From assembly GCA_023388675.1 (NCBI GenBank), contig JAEWFU010000339.1, positions 1-8,594 of the forward strand: DNA of 8,594 nt, read 5' to 3'. The translations under genes were made by a program, and so were the position numbers. The notes beneath the pieces were generated by a model. It was given only the letters and a program-made list of their open reading frames with translations. It searched no databases and was not told the origin of the DNA. The DNA is from Pseudomonadota bacterium (lineage in GTDB: Bacteria > Pseudomonadota > Alphaproteobacteria > Rhizobiales > Rhizobiaceae). This document shows positions 1 through 5,834 of the stretch, piece after piece. Each line of letters starts with the position of its first letter. Position 1 is the stretch's first letter.

Positions 1-849
1 GCCCGGATCATGAACCAGATCGGCATGATCCTCGGCATCGGCCCAGCCTTCGCGCCAACGCTGGGCGGCGTGACCATGGAGCTTTTCGGCTGGCACGCCA
101 TCTTCGCGCTGATGCTGGTGTTCGGCATCGCGATCGTGGTGGTCATCCATTTCGCTCTGGTCGAGACTGTAGCTCGCGACATGTCCCGCGTCCGTCCGGG
201 AGCGGTGGTGCGCTCCTACAGCCAATTGCTGCGCAGCGGCTACTTCATGTCTTCCGGCCTGGCGCTGGGCGGGGCGATCGGCGCCTTCTACACGCTGGCC
301 GTGGTGCTGCCCTTCATCCTGATGGGCCGCCTGGGCCTGTCGCCGACCCAATTCGGCCTCGGCATGCTGCTGCAGTCAGGCGCCTTTTTCAGCGGCTCGC
401 TGGTCGTTCGCAGCGCCATGGGCATCTATGGAGCCTATCGGATCATGCCGGCAGGGCTCGCCTTCATCGCAGCCGGCAGCATCGCGCTGGCCGTTCTGCT
501 GCGGGTGATGGAACCCTCGTTCATCAACGTGATGGGCCCCGTGGCGCTCTATGCGTTCGGCGCGGCCTTCATCATGCCGGCGATGTCGACCGCTTCTCTC
601 GCCCCCTTCCCGCATATCGCAGGCGCAGCCGCCGCGCTGGGCGGCTTCCTGCAGATGGGCGGTGGTCTGGTAGGCGGCCTGCTGGCGGGTCTCTTTGCCG
701 ATCCGGTCACCGCGATCGCCACCGTGGTGCCTGGGCTCGGGCTTCTGGCGGTCCTCTGCTGGGCGTGGTGGCGCTCGCTGCCCGAACCTGCCATGGCAAG
801 CGTCGTTCTGGCCCGCACGGTCGAGACCCCGCCGCCTCCGGCGGAATAA
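1..849 (+). CDS. Bcr/CflA-type MFS drug/proton antiporter, 5' end missing
   Basis: This is the C-terminal part of an inner-membrane major facilitator protein, probably of the 12-helix DHA1 Bcr/CflA group that exports drugs or metabolites in exchange for protons. The reading frame is already open at base 1 and no upstream start is present, so the true start lies outside the window; the ATG at 10 is internal. About 282 codons remain of the roughly 400 usual for the family, so about four N-terminal helices are missing. Visible features are a Gly/Pro-rich helix (ILGIGPAFAPTLGG) followed by FGWHAIF, which resembles the helix 5/6 region of Bcr, then several hydrophobic helices, and the late motif APFPHIAGAAAALGGFLQMG, which is characteristic of Bcr/CflA proteins. 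The tail is short and Pro-rich. The substrate cannot be inferred. The gene converges on the carbonic anhydrase gene downstream. Confidence 0.85.
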   Translation, partial: ARIMNQIGMILGIGPAFAPTLGGVTMELFGWHAIFALMLVFGIAIVVVIHFALVETVARDMSRVRPGAVVRSYSQLLRSGYFMSSGLALGGAIGAFYTLAVVLPFILMGRLGLSPTQFGLGMLLQSGAFFSGSLVVRSAMGIYGAYRIMPAGLAFIAAGSIALAVLLRVMEPSFINVMGPVALYAFGAAFIMPAMSTASLAPFPHIAGAAAALGGFLQMGGGLVGGLLAGLFADPVTAIATVVPGLGLLAVLCWAWWRSLPEPAMASVVLARTVETPPPPAE

Positions 850-860
850 AGCATCTTGCA

Positions 861-880
861 GCCAGACGACTTCGTCTGGC
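861..880. terminator. Perfect GC-rich hairpin between convergent genes
   Basis: GCCAGACG (861-868) and CGTCTGGC (873-880) form a perfect 8-bp stem with a 4-base loop. It lies in the 49-base gap between the stop of the transporter (849) and the stop of the carbonic anhydrase (899, opposite strand). The position and symmetry fit a bidirectional terminator. No clear T-run follows directly on either strand, so termination efficiency is uncertain. Confidence 0.55.
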
Positions 881-898
881 GTCATGCATCAGCGGCCG

Positions 899-1543
899 TC
901 AGTCGAGCTCTGGCCGCTGGAAGTCGCCGGTGGCGGGGTCCATCGTCCACAATTCGCCGGTCGAGATATCGAACCAGGCGCCATGCAGGCTCAATCGCTC
1001 CTTGCGCTCGAGGATCGAGACGCAGGGAAAGGTGCGCAGGTTGGCGATCGAATAACGGATGGAGATGCGCTCCAGCGCGGTCTGCCGCTCCGACGCGGTC
1101 ATCATCGCATTGCCGGAAACCGCCTCCGCGGCCGGCGCGACAAGGTTCATCCACTTGCCGATGAAATCGCCGGGCGAAAGCGGTTCGGCGGCCGGATCGA
1201 GCGCTGCCTTGATGCCGCCGCAGCGCCCATGGCCGAGCACGACGATGTGCTTGACCTTGAGGCTTTGCACCGCGAATTCCAGCGCCGCCGATGTAGAGTG
1301 GTGCTTGTCGTCCGGCGCATAGGGCGGCACCAGATTGGCAACGTTACGCACGACGAAGAGTTCACCCGGCCCGGTGTCGAAGATGGTCTCGGGCGCGGCG
1401 CGTGAATCGCAGCATGCGATCACCATCGTTTCGGGTGTCTGGCCTTCGCGGGCTAGTTCGCGGTAGCGGTTGCGCTCGGCGGCGTAGCGGCCATGCATGA
1501 AGGCGCTGTAGCCTTCGAGCAGTCTTTGCGGCAGATGTTCCAT
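899..1543 (-). CDS. Beta-class carbonic anhydrase
   Basis: This is a cytoplasmic zinc enzyme interconverting CO2 and bicarbonate, 214 residues long, which is typical for bacterial beta-carbonic anhydrases. Residues 44-48 (CCDSR) supply the first zinc cysteine C44 and the Asp46/Arg48 dyad. GHGRCGG at 104-110 supplies the other ligands, H105 and C108. The segment FVVRNVANLVPPY at 63-75 is also typical. The frame stays open much further upstream, but that extension runs antisense-style through the neighbouring gene and lacks family similarity; MEHLPQ is the natural family start. No convincing Shine-Dalgarno sequence precedes it, because AAGG sits only one base from the ATG. It follows the DUF429 gene on the same strand after 44 bases, so it may be the last gene of that operon or have its own weak promoter. 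Confidence 0.95.
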   Translation of the reverse strand: MEHLPQRLLEGYSAFMHGRYAAERNRYRELAREGQTPETMVIACCDSRAAPETIFDTGPGELFVVRNVANLVPPYAPDDKHHSTSAALEFAVQSLKVKHIVVLGHGRCGGIKAALDPAAEPLSPGDFIGKWMNLVAPAAEAVSGNAMMTASERQTALERISIRYSIANLRTFPCVSILERKERLSLHGAWFDISTGELWTMDPATGDFQRPELD

Positions 1544-1587
1544 GCCTTGCCAGTAACGGCAAACTGCCTGTCGCGCAATTGCGTTGG

Positions 1588-2346
1588 TTAGGTCCAGATC
1601 GCGATCGGAATGCCGTGGGCATCCGCAAACGGCGGATCGGGAAACGGCACCGCCGCACCGCGCGCATATCGCTCGGCGACCAGCAAAACGGCGCAGGCAT
1701 CCAGCAAATCGTCTGCCGCGGCACCGCGCGGCGGCGGGGCCGAGACAAATGCTTCGGGCAGGCCGCACCGTGCCAGCAATGCCTTTCGCTCGGCCATGCC
1801 CGGCGGGTTGATACGGCCCTTCACCTTCTTTGGCAGGCTCATGGCCTGTTCGCCGTTGAGACGCCAGAATGCCACTTCCGGATGGGATTCGATAATGCGC
1901 ATCCGCAACTCTGAACACGCCATCATCAATCCATCCAGCTCACGGATCTTCGAGAAGATGCCGAAGGCCTGGATCGAGACCCCGCGCGGCGGGTCGGACG
2001 TCGCCCGGGCCACCGCGCTCGCGCGCCGGTGCGCCGCGTACCAGGCCTCGATGCCGTCGAAAGGACCCGGCTCTGCATGCACTGCCGCTCGCGAAGGTAT
2101 CGAGAAGACGCTGGACTGGCGCGCCCCGAGATAGCGGCGTACCAGCGGCTCCGGTCCCCTGCCGCCCTTTCCGGTCGTCTCGGGCAGCCCGATCGGCATG
2201 TCGACGGCAATCATCGCATCGGGCGGCAGGAAATCGACGAGCGTGGCGAAGTCGCCGAACACCGCCGCCTCGACCGTGCTGTCCGGCCAGCGGATCGCCG
2301 CGACCCAACCCGCCTTGCAACCGTCGACGCCGGCGCAGCTTCTCAT
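1588..2346 (-). CDS. DUF429 family protein (predicted RNase H-like nuclease fold)
   Basis: This 252-residue protein of unproven function belongs to DUF429, a family predicted to have an RNase H-like fold. Hallmarks are GVDGCKAGWV at residues 6-15 (Asp8), IAVDMPIGLP at 46-55 (Asp49), ESHPEVAF at 153-160 and the acidic cluster AADDLLDA around 210-217, which together could form a metal-binding acidic site. The start at 2346 is supported by AAAGG five bases upstream and by the 4-base ATGA overlap with the end of the pyridoxal kinase gene, which suggests translational coupling. The frame remains open into the kinase gene, but that is a GC-rich shadow. Nuclease activity is a fold-based prediction only. 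The coupling to pyridoxal kinase gives a genomic association but no known mechanism. Confidence 0.88.
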   Translation of the reverse strand: MRSCAGVDGCKAGWVAAIRWPDSTVEAAVFGDFATLVDFLPPDAMIAVDMPIGLPETTGKGGRGPEPLVRRYLGARQSSVFSIPSRAAVHAEPGPFDGIEAWYAAHRRASAVARATSDPPRGVSIQAFGIFSKIRELDGLMMACSELRMRIIESHPEVAFWRLNGEQAMSLPKKVKGRINPPGMAERKALLARCGLPEAFVSAPPPRGAAADDLLDACAVLLVAERYARGAAVPFPDPPFADAHGIPIAIWT

Positions 2347-3227
2347 GCGCGCCTTTCGCCATCGGGGTGAACGAGCCGGCGCATCTGCACCATCGCCATC
2401 GGATGGGCGAGGCTTTGCGCGTCGGCTTCCAGCATCAGTTCGTCGGCCTGACGCTTGACCGCGCGCGCCACCACCTCGAACACCGCCGCCGCCGTCATCT
2501 GCAGCGCCTTTTCCCCGCTGCGGCCTTCCATCAGCCTTGCCAGAAAGAGCGCAGCCGCGAGATCCCCGGTGCCGTTGGGCGGCCTGGGCACGGAGCGATG
2601 CTCGGCAAGCACGACCTCGCGTGGCGTCACCAGCAGGTTGCCGATCGAACCGGCCATCAGCGCATGGGCCGATGTGACCAGCATCCGCGACGGCCCCAGC
2701 CGCAGCGCAGCCTGTGCCACGGCGCGGTTGTCGCCGAGCGTCTCCCCGACTAGCCATTCGAGCTCGAAACGGTTCGGCGTGGCGATGTCGGCGAGCGGCA
2801 TCAACAGGTCGCGCATGGCGAAAGCCGTCTTCTCCGCAACGTAGAGACCGCCGGCATCGCCCATCACAGGGTCGCAGAGATAGAGCGCGTCCGGATTGCG
2901 CGCCTTGACCGCCGACACCAGCGACGCGACGGCTCCGGCCTGTCCGGCATCGCCGAGATAGCCGGAAAGGACCGCGCCCACTTCGCCGATCCATGGGGAC
3001 GATTCGAGATCGCGCATAAGCGCCGCGAATTGATCCGGCTCCGGAACGATCCTTGTGGCCGGCCCGTGTCCGGGATGCCAGGGCAGCACCACGGTCGGCA
3101 CCGCCCAAACCGGGAAGCCGAGCTGCTGCAGCGCGAAGACTGCCGCGCGGTTGCCCACCGCGCCGCGCGCGACATGGCTGGATACGACGATGACGGCGCC
3201 ACGGCCGCCCTGTTCCGCGCTGGCCAT
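2343..3227 (-). CDS. pdxY: Pyridoxal/pyridoxamine kinase, PdxY/PdxK type
   Basis: This is a cytoplasmic ribokinase-fold enzyme that phosphorylates pyridoxal (and related vitamers) with ATP in the vitamin B6 salvage pathway. The 294 residues match the family length. Motifs in order are SSHVARGAVGNRAAVFALQ near residues 16-34 (substrate-binding N-terminus), DPVMGD at 119-124, TPNRFELEWL at 150-159, and NGTGD at 218-222 with Asp222 as the expected catalytic base in the anion hole. The HPGHG at 51-55 replaces the HTQYG-like stretch of enterobacterial enzymes. Substrate preference within the PdxK/PdxY/ThiD superfamily is inferred from the N-terminal motif. The gene starts only 4 bases after the small membrane-protein gene and overlaps the DUF429 gene by 4 bases, so the three are very likely co-transcribed. 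Confidence 0.9.
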   Translation of the reverse strand: MASAEQGGRGAVIVVSSHVARGAVGNRAAVFALQQLGFPVWAVPTVVLPWHPGHGPATRIVPEPDQFAALMRDLESSPWIGEVGAVLSGYLGDAGQAGAVASLVSAVKARNPDALYLCDPVMGDAGGLYVAEKTAFAMRDLLMPLADIATPNRFELEWLVGETLGDNRAVAQAALRLGPSRMLVTSAHALMAGSIGNLLVTPREVVLAEHRSVPRPPNGTGDLAAALFLARLMEGRSGEKALQMTAAAVFEVVARAVKRQADELMLEADAQSLAHPMAMVQMRRLVHPDGERRA

Positions 3228-3231
3228 TGTT

Positions 3232-3462
3232 TCAGCCGCCGCTTGCCGTGAAATCGATCAGCCACCAGATCAGATAGAGCAACAGGGCGAGCCCAAGCCA
3301 CCGGCCGATGCGCGTGCCCCACAATTCGGCCCAGTCCTTGTCCTGGGCGTCGCGTCCGGCCATGTGGTTCTTCACGCGACCGGCCATCGTCGGCTCGCTC
3401 TCGGCACCGACGCGCCCGATGATGCGCTGCGATTCCGCGTCCCTGTCGTCGTCCCGGCCCAT
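3232..3462 (-). CDS. Small single-pass membrane protein of unknown function
   Basis: This is a 76-residue protein that I do not recognise. Residues 1-45 are polar and charged (GRDDDRDAE, then KNHMAGRDAQDKDW), and one hydrophobic helix spans about 55-70 (WLGLALLLYLIWWLID). Arg51 and Arg54 just before the helix predict the N-terminus in the cytoplasm. An upstream in-frame ATG at 3516 would add 18 residues, but the start at 3462 has AGGAAAG about eight bases upstream and a candidate promoter lies between the two starts, so the shorter form is preferred. It is the first gene of the probable operon with pdxY, four bases from it. Aromatic residues bracket the helix, as in real membrane anchors, and coding is supported by the operon spacing. 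Confidence 0.7.
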   Translation of the reverse strand: MGRDDDRDAESQRIIGRVGAESEPTMAGRVKNHMAGRDAQDKDWAELWGTRIGRWLGLALLLYLIWWLIDFTASGG

Positions 3463-3489
3463 CTGCGGTTCTTTCCTGGCTGCACAGGA

Positions 3490-3518
3490 CCTTAGACGCT
3501 CCGCGCCGCCGCGCACAA
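3490..3518 (-). promoter_or_regulatory. Candidate promoter for the membrane protein/pdxY/DUF429 operon
   Basis: On the minus strand, TTGTGC (complement of 3513-3518) and CTAAGG (complement of 3490-3495) are 17 bases apart. Transcription would begin near 3483, giving a leader of about 20 bases that contains the AGGAAAG ribosome site. The -35 resembles the alphaproteobacterial CTTGAC-type element, but the -10 is weak. Confidence 0.4.
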
Positions 3519-3543
3519 GCGGAAGCAGATTTGCGATAGCGCA

Positions 3544-3571
3544 TTTTCGCCGCGCGCGAATGCCGCTAAGG
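3544..3571 (+). promoter_or_regulatory. Weak candidate promoter for lemA operon
   Basis: TTTTCG (3544-3549) and CTAAGG (3566-3571) are separated by 16 bases. The -35 is poor. The main support is that the -10-like heptamer CTAAGGT also occurs in the oppositely directed candidate promoter of the divergent operon. The leader would be about 25 bases. Confidence 0.3.
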
Positions 3572-3602
3572 TTGCAGCCTCCACAACCTCGGGGACCGAA
3601 TC

Positions 3603-4232
3603 ATGTCGTCACGCGCCATTTCCCTTTCCCTGCCGCGGCCCGCTTTGTCGGCGCTGTTTCTGGCCTTGATGCTGCCGCTGCTGTCGGCCTGCGGTTTCAA
3701 TACCATTCCCACCAACGAGGAGCGCGCCAAGGCCGCATGGAGCGAGGTGCTCAACCAGTACCAGCGCCGCGCCGACCTGATCCCCAATCTGGTGGAGACC
3801 GTGCGCGGATACGCGGCCCACGAACGCGAGGTTCTTGAGGCCGTGGTGCAGGCCCGCGCCCAGGCAACCCAGGTACAGGTCTCGCCCGAGCTGCTGCAGG
3901 ACCCTGCCGCGTTCGAGGCGTTCCAGCAGAGCCAGTCCCAGCTTACTGGCGCACTATCGCGCCTGCTCGCCGTGGTCGAGAACTATCCCGACCTGAAGGC
4001 GAACCAGAACTTCCTGGCGCTGCAGGCCCAGCTCGAAGGCACCGAGAACCGTATCGCGGTGGCCCGACGCGACTACATCGAGGCCGTCCGCGTCTACAAC
4101 ACCTCGTTGAGAACCCTCCCGTCGATGATCTGGGCCAAGATCTGGTTCACCGACAACGAGCCGTTCCAGAACTTCACCGTGGCCGAAGACAAGATGGAAG
4201 TTCCGCAGGTGAACTTCGGCAATGACGGCTAG
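3603..4232 (+). CDS. lemA: LemA family lipoprotein
   Basis: This 209-residue LemA-family protein is an envelope-associated, mostly helical protein of unclear biochemical role. The N-terminus is a lipoprotein signal: a hydrophobic stretch at residues 14-27 ends in LSAC (27-30), so Cys30 should be lipidated after cleavage. Family hallmarks are the AWSEVLNQYQRRADLIPNLV region at about 45-64, GYAAHEREVLEAV just after it, and VRVYNTSLRTLP near the C-terminus before the FTDNEPF segment. Predicted helices fit the LemA antiparallel bundle. The start is supported by GGGGA at 3591-3595, seven bases upstream of the ATG. Its last 11 bases overlap the start of the following TPM gene. lemA next to TPM-domain genes is a recurrent arrangement in bacteria, suggesting a shared envelope function. 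Confidence 0.93.
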   Translation: MSSRAISLSLPRPALSALFLALMLPLLSACGFNTIPTNEERAKAAWSEVLNQYQRRADLIPNLVETVRGYAAHEREVLEAVVQARAQATQVQVSPELLQDPAAFEAFQQSQSQLTGALSRLLAVVENYPDLKANQNFLALQAQLEGTENRIAVARRDYIEAVRVYNTSLRTLPSMIWAKIWFTDNEPFQNFTVAEDKMEVPQVNFGNDG

Positions 4233-5097
4233 GCAAGCCGCGCGGATAACCATGCACGTCCCGCCCGACCGGTGCCGGCTTTCGCCAGTCCCCGCGCCAT
4301 CTCGTCACTGGCGCGCGGCAGCGTTTCTTCTGGCTGCGTTGTTCTTCTGCCTGCCAGCGCTCGCCCAGTCGCTGCCTGCGCTGACCGGTCGCGTGGTCGA
4401 CAATGCCGGCATGATCGATGCGACCGACGAGAGCGCGCTGGTCGCCACGCTCGAGGGCTTCGAGCGGAAATCGTCCGACCAGATCGTCGTCGCCACGATC
4501 GAATCGCTCGGCGGCGAGGCGATAGAGCCATACGCCAACCGGCTTTTCCGGCAGTGGGGTCTCGGCCAGGCCGGCGAGGACAATGGCATTCTACTGTTGG
4601 TCGCACGCGACGACCGCCGCATGCGCATTGAGGTCGGCTACGGGCTGGAAGGCACGCTCACCGATCTGCACTCCAGGCTCATCATCGAGAACACGATGGT
4701 GCCGGCCTTCCGCGCCGGCGATTTTTCCGGCGGCATCTCCCGTGCCGTCGACGACATCATCATGGTGCTCGAAGGCAATGCGGCCGAACTCGAAGCCCGC
4801 GCCGAGCGCAACCAGGCACAGGACGAGGGTGTGCCCTGGTTCGTTGTGCTGTTCATCATCGTCTGGTGCGTCATCTTCTTCGGCGCGTTTGCATTCGCCT
4901 TCCTCGCTCCCGTCTTCGGCCGCAAGATCGGCGTCAGGCGCTATAAATGGCTGGGCATGGAGTTCGACTACACGCAGTCATCCCGAAGCACCTCCGGAAG
5001 GTCTTCCGGAGGTGGCTGGTCGTCGTCTTCAGGCGGGGGCGGTTTCTCGGGCGGCGGCGGTTCGTCCGGTGGCGGCGGCGCATCGGGAAGCTGGTAG
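4222..5097 (+). CDS. Exported, membrane-anchored TPM-domain protein with Gly/Ser tail (YgcG-like)
   Basis: The 291-residue protein has a signal peptide (hydrophobic core about 32-46, likely cleavage after ALA at 46-48), a TPM domain (about 56-185; VVDNAGMID at the start, then DNGILLLVARDDRRMRIEVG near 120-139), one transmembrane segment (about 206-230) and a low-complexity Gly/Ser tail ending in GGGGASGSW. This layout is that of YgcG/TPM (former DUF477) proteins. Some TPM relatives show acid phosphatase activity or act in photosystem repair, but that does not fix a function here. The ATG at 4222 overlaps lemA by 11 bases and has AGGTGA nine bases upstream; the ATG at 4252 is an alternative that removes 10 residues without harming the signal peptide. 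The tail region contains a perfect 11-bp inverted repeat. Confidence 0.9.
   Translation: MTARQAARITMHVPPDRCRLSPVPAPSRHWRAAAFLLAALFFCLPALAQSLPALTGRVVDNAGMIDATDESALVATLEGFERKSSDQIVVATIESLGGEAIEPYANRLFRQWGLGQAGEDNGILLLVARDDRRMRIEVGYGLEGTLTDLHSRLIIENTMVPAFRAGDFSGGISRAVDDIIMVLEGNAAELEARAERNQAQDEGVPWFVVLFIIVWCVIFFGAFAFAFLAPVFGRKIGVRRYKWLGMEFDYTQSSRSTSGRSSGGGWSSSSGGGGFSGGGGSSGGGGASGSW
4989..5014. repeat. Perfect 11-bp inverted repeat inside the first TPM gene
   Basis: CACCTCCGGAA (4989-4999) and TTCCGGAGGTG (5004-5014) are exact reverse complements separated by GGTC. In RNA this gives a very stable hairpin. It encodes part of the Ser/Gly-rich tail (STSGRSSGGG), about 90 bases before the start of the next gene. 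No T-run follows, so it is not an ordinary terminator. Confidence 0.85.
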
Positions 5098-5106
5098 GGA
5101 GACGCA

Positions 5107-5742
5107 ATGACCAAGCCGCTGACACCGGAGCAGCACCAGTCTCTGGCCGACCGCATCCGCGAAGCCGAAGCACGCACGCGCGGCGAAATCTATTGCGTGG
5201 TGGCACGCGCCAGCGACAGCTACGCCTATCCGGCCGCCTTCATGCTTGCGCTGGGCATGATGCTCGTCAGCGTGCCAGTCGCCATCTGGCTGGACCGGAG
5301 CTGGCTGGGCCTGTCCCACCTGACGCTCGTCCTGTCGCAACTCGCGGCACTTGCCGCCGCCTGCCTGTTGCTGTGGTCGGTGCCACGGCTGCGCATCCTG
5401 CTGGTGCCGCGCCGTCTGCGCTACCTGCGCGCCCACGACAACGCGCTCAAGCAGTTCCTTGCCCACAATGTGCATCTCACGGAGCAGCGTACTGGCATCC
5501 TGATATTCGTTTCGCTTGCGGAACGATATGTCGAGGTCGTCGCGGATTCCGGCATCAATGCCAAGATGCCGCAGGACGAGTGGAACGGCATCGTCGAGCG
5601 GTTGGTCGCGGCCGCGGCTGCCGACCATCTTGCCGAGGGCCTGGCCGATGCCGTCGACCGCGCCGGCACACTGCTTTCCGGTCATTTCCCGGGCGGCACC
5701 AACAATCCCAACGAGCTCGACGACCACGTCGTTGAGATCTGA
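5107..5742 (+). CDS. Membrane TPM-domain protein (COG3762-like)
   Basis: This is a 211-residue inner-membrane protein of unknown function, the second TPM protein of the cluster. It has no signal peptide. An N-terminal helix and strand (LTPEQHQSLADRIREAEART, then GEIYCVVA at 26-33) correspond to the first part of a TPM domain. Two transmembrane segments follow (about 42-62 and 72-92) and then a basic stretch (PRLRILLVPRRLRYLR). The domain resumes with RTGILIFVSLAERYVEVVAD at 128-147, which aligns by eye with DNGILLLVARDDRRMRIEVG of its neighbour. The gene starts nine bases after the preceding stop, with GGGAG directly overlapping or following that stop, so it is surely co-transcribed with it. 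It probably forms a complex or functional unit with the neighbouring TPM and LemA proteins. Confidence 0.88.
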   Translation: MTKPLTPEQHQSLADRIREAEARTRGEIYCVVARASDSYAYPAAFMLALGMMLVSVPVAIWLDRSWLGLSHLTLVLSQLAALAAACLLLWSVPRLRILLVPRRLRYLRAHDNALKQFLAHNVHLTEQRTGILIFVSLAERYVEVVADSGINAKMPQDEWNGIVERLVAAAAADHLAEGLADAVDRAGTLLSGHFPGGTNNPNELDDHVVEI

Positions 5743-5755
5743 ACCGGTCGTTCAG
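5739..5755 (+). other. Small hairpin at the end of the lemA/TPM operon
   Basis: CTGAAC (5739-5744) and GTTCAG (5750-5755) form a 6-bp stem with a 5-base loop that includes the stop codon TGA. There is no T-run, so a role in termination or 3'-end protection is only possible. Confidence 0.3.
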
Positions 5756-5795
5756 CAACACCCTGTGAGAAATGATCGCTTGGATGGCCGGACTC

Positions 5796-5825
5796 TTGCC
5801 GCCGTGGCACCGCCGGGTTTATGCT
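5796..5825 (+). promoter_or_regulatory. Candidate promoter of the acetyltransferase gene
   Basis: TTGCCG (5796-5801) and TATGCT (5820-5825) are separated by 18 bases. Transcription would start near 5831-5835, at or within a few bases of the ATG at 5835. That would explain why no Shine-Dalgarno sequence is seen in TTAACAAATC just before the start. Confidence 0.4.
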
Positions 5826-5834
5826 TAACAAATC

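Noticed and set aside
695..1405. Plus-strand open frame opposite the carbonic anhydrase
   Set aside because: Antisense shadow with skewed Arg-rich composition and no motif; the carbonic anhydrase on the other strand has every catalytic residue.
1544..1918. Upstream in-frame extension of the carbonic anhydrase
   Set aside because: It runs through the DUF429 gene in a different frame and adds about 125 residues not found in beta-carbonic anhydrases.
2347..3108. Upstream in-frame extension of the DUF429 gene through the kinase gene
   Set aside because: The extension is antifamily, Arg/Gly-rich and lies inside pdxY in another frame; the start at 2346 has a ribosome site and matches the conserved N-terminus.
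5015..5097. Gly/Ser-coding repeats as a possible tandem DNA repeat
   Set aside because: The GGC/TCC-rich stretch follows from the low-complexity protein tail typical of TPM proteins and has no fixed repeat unit.
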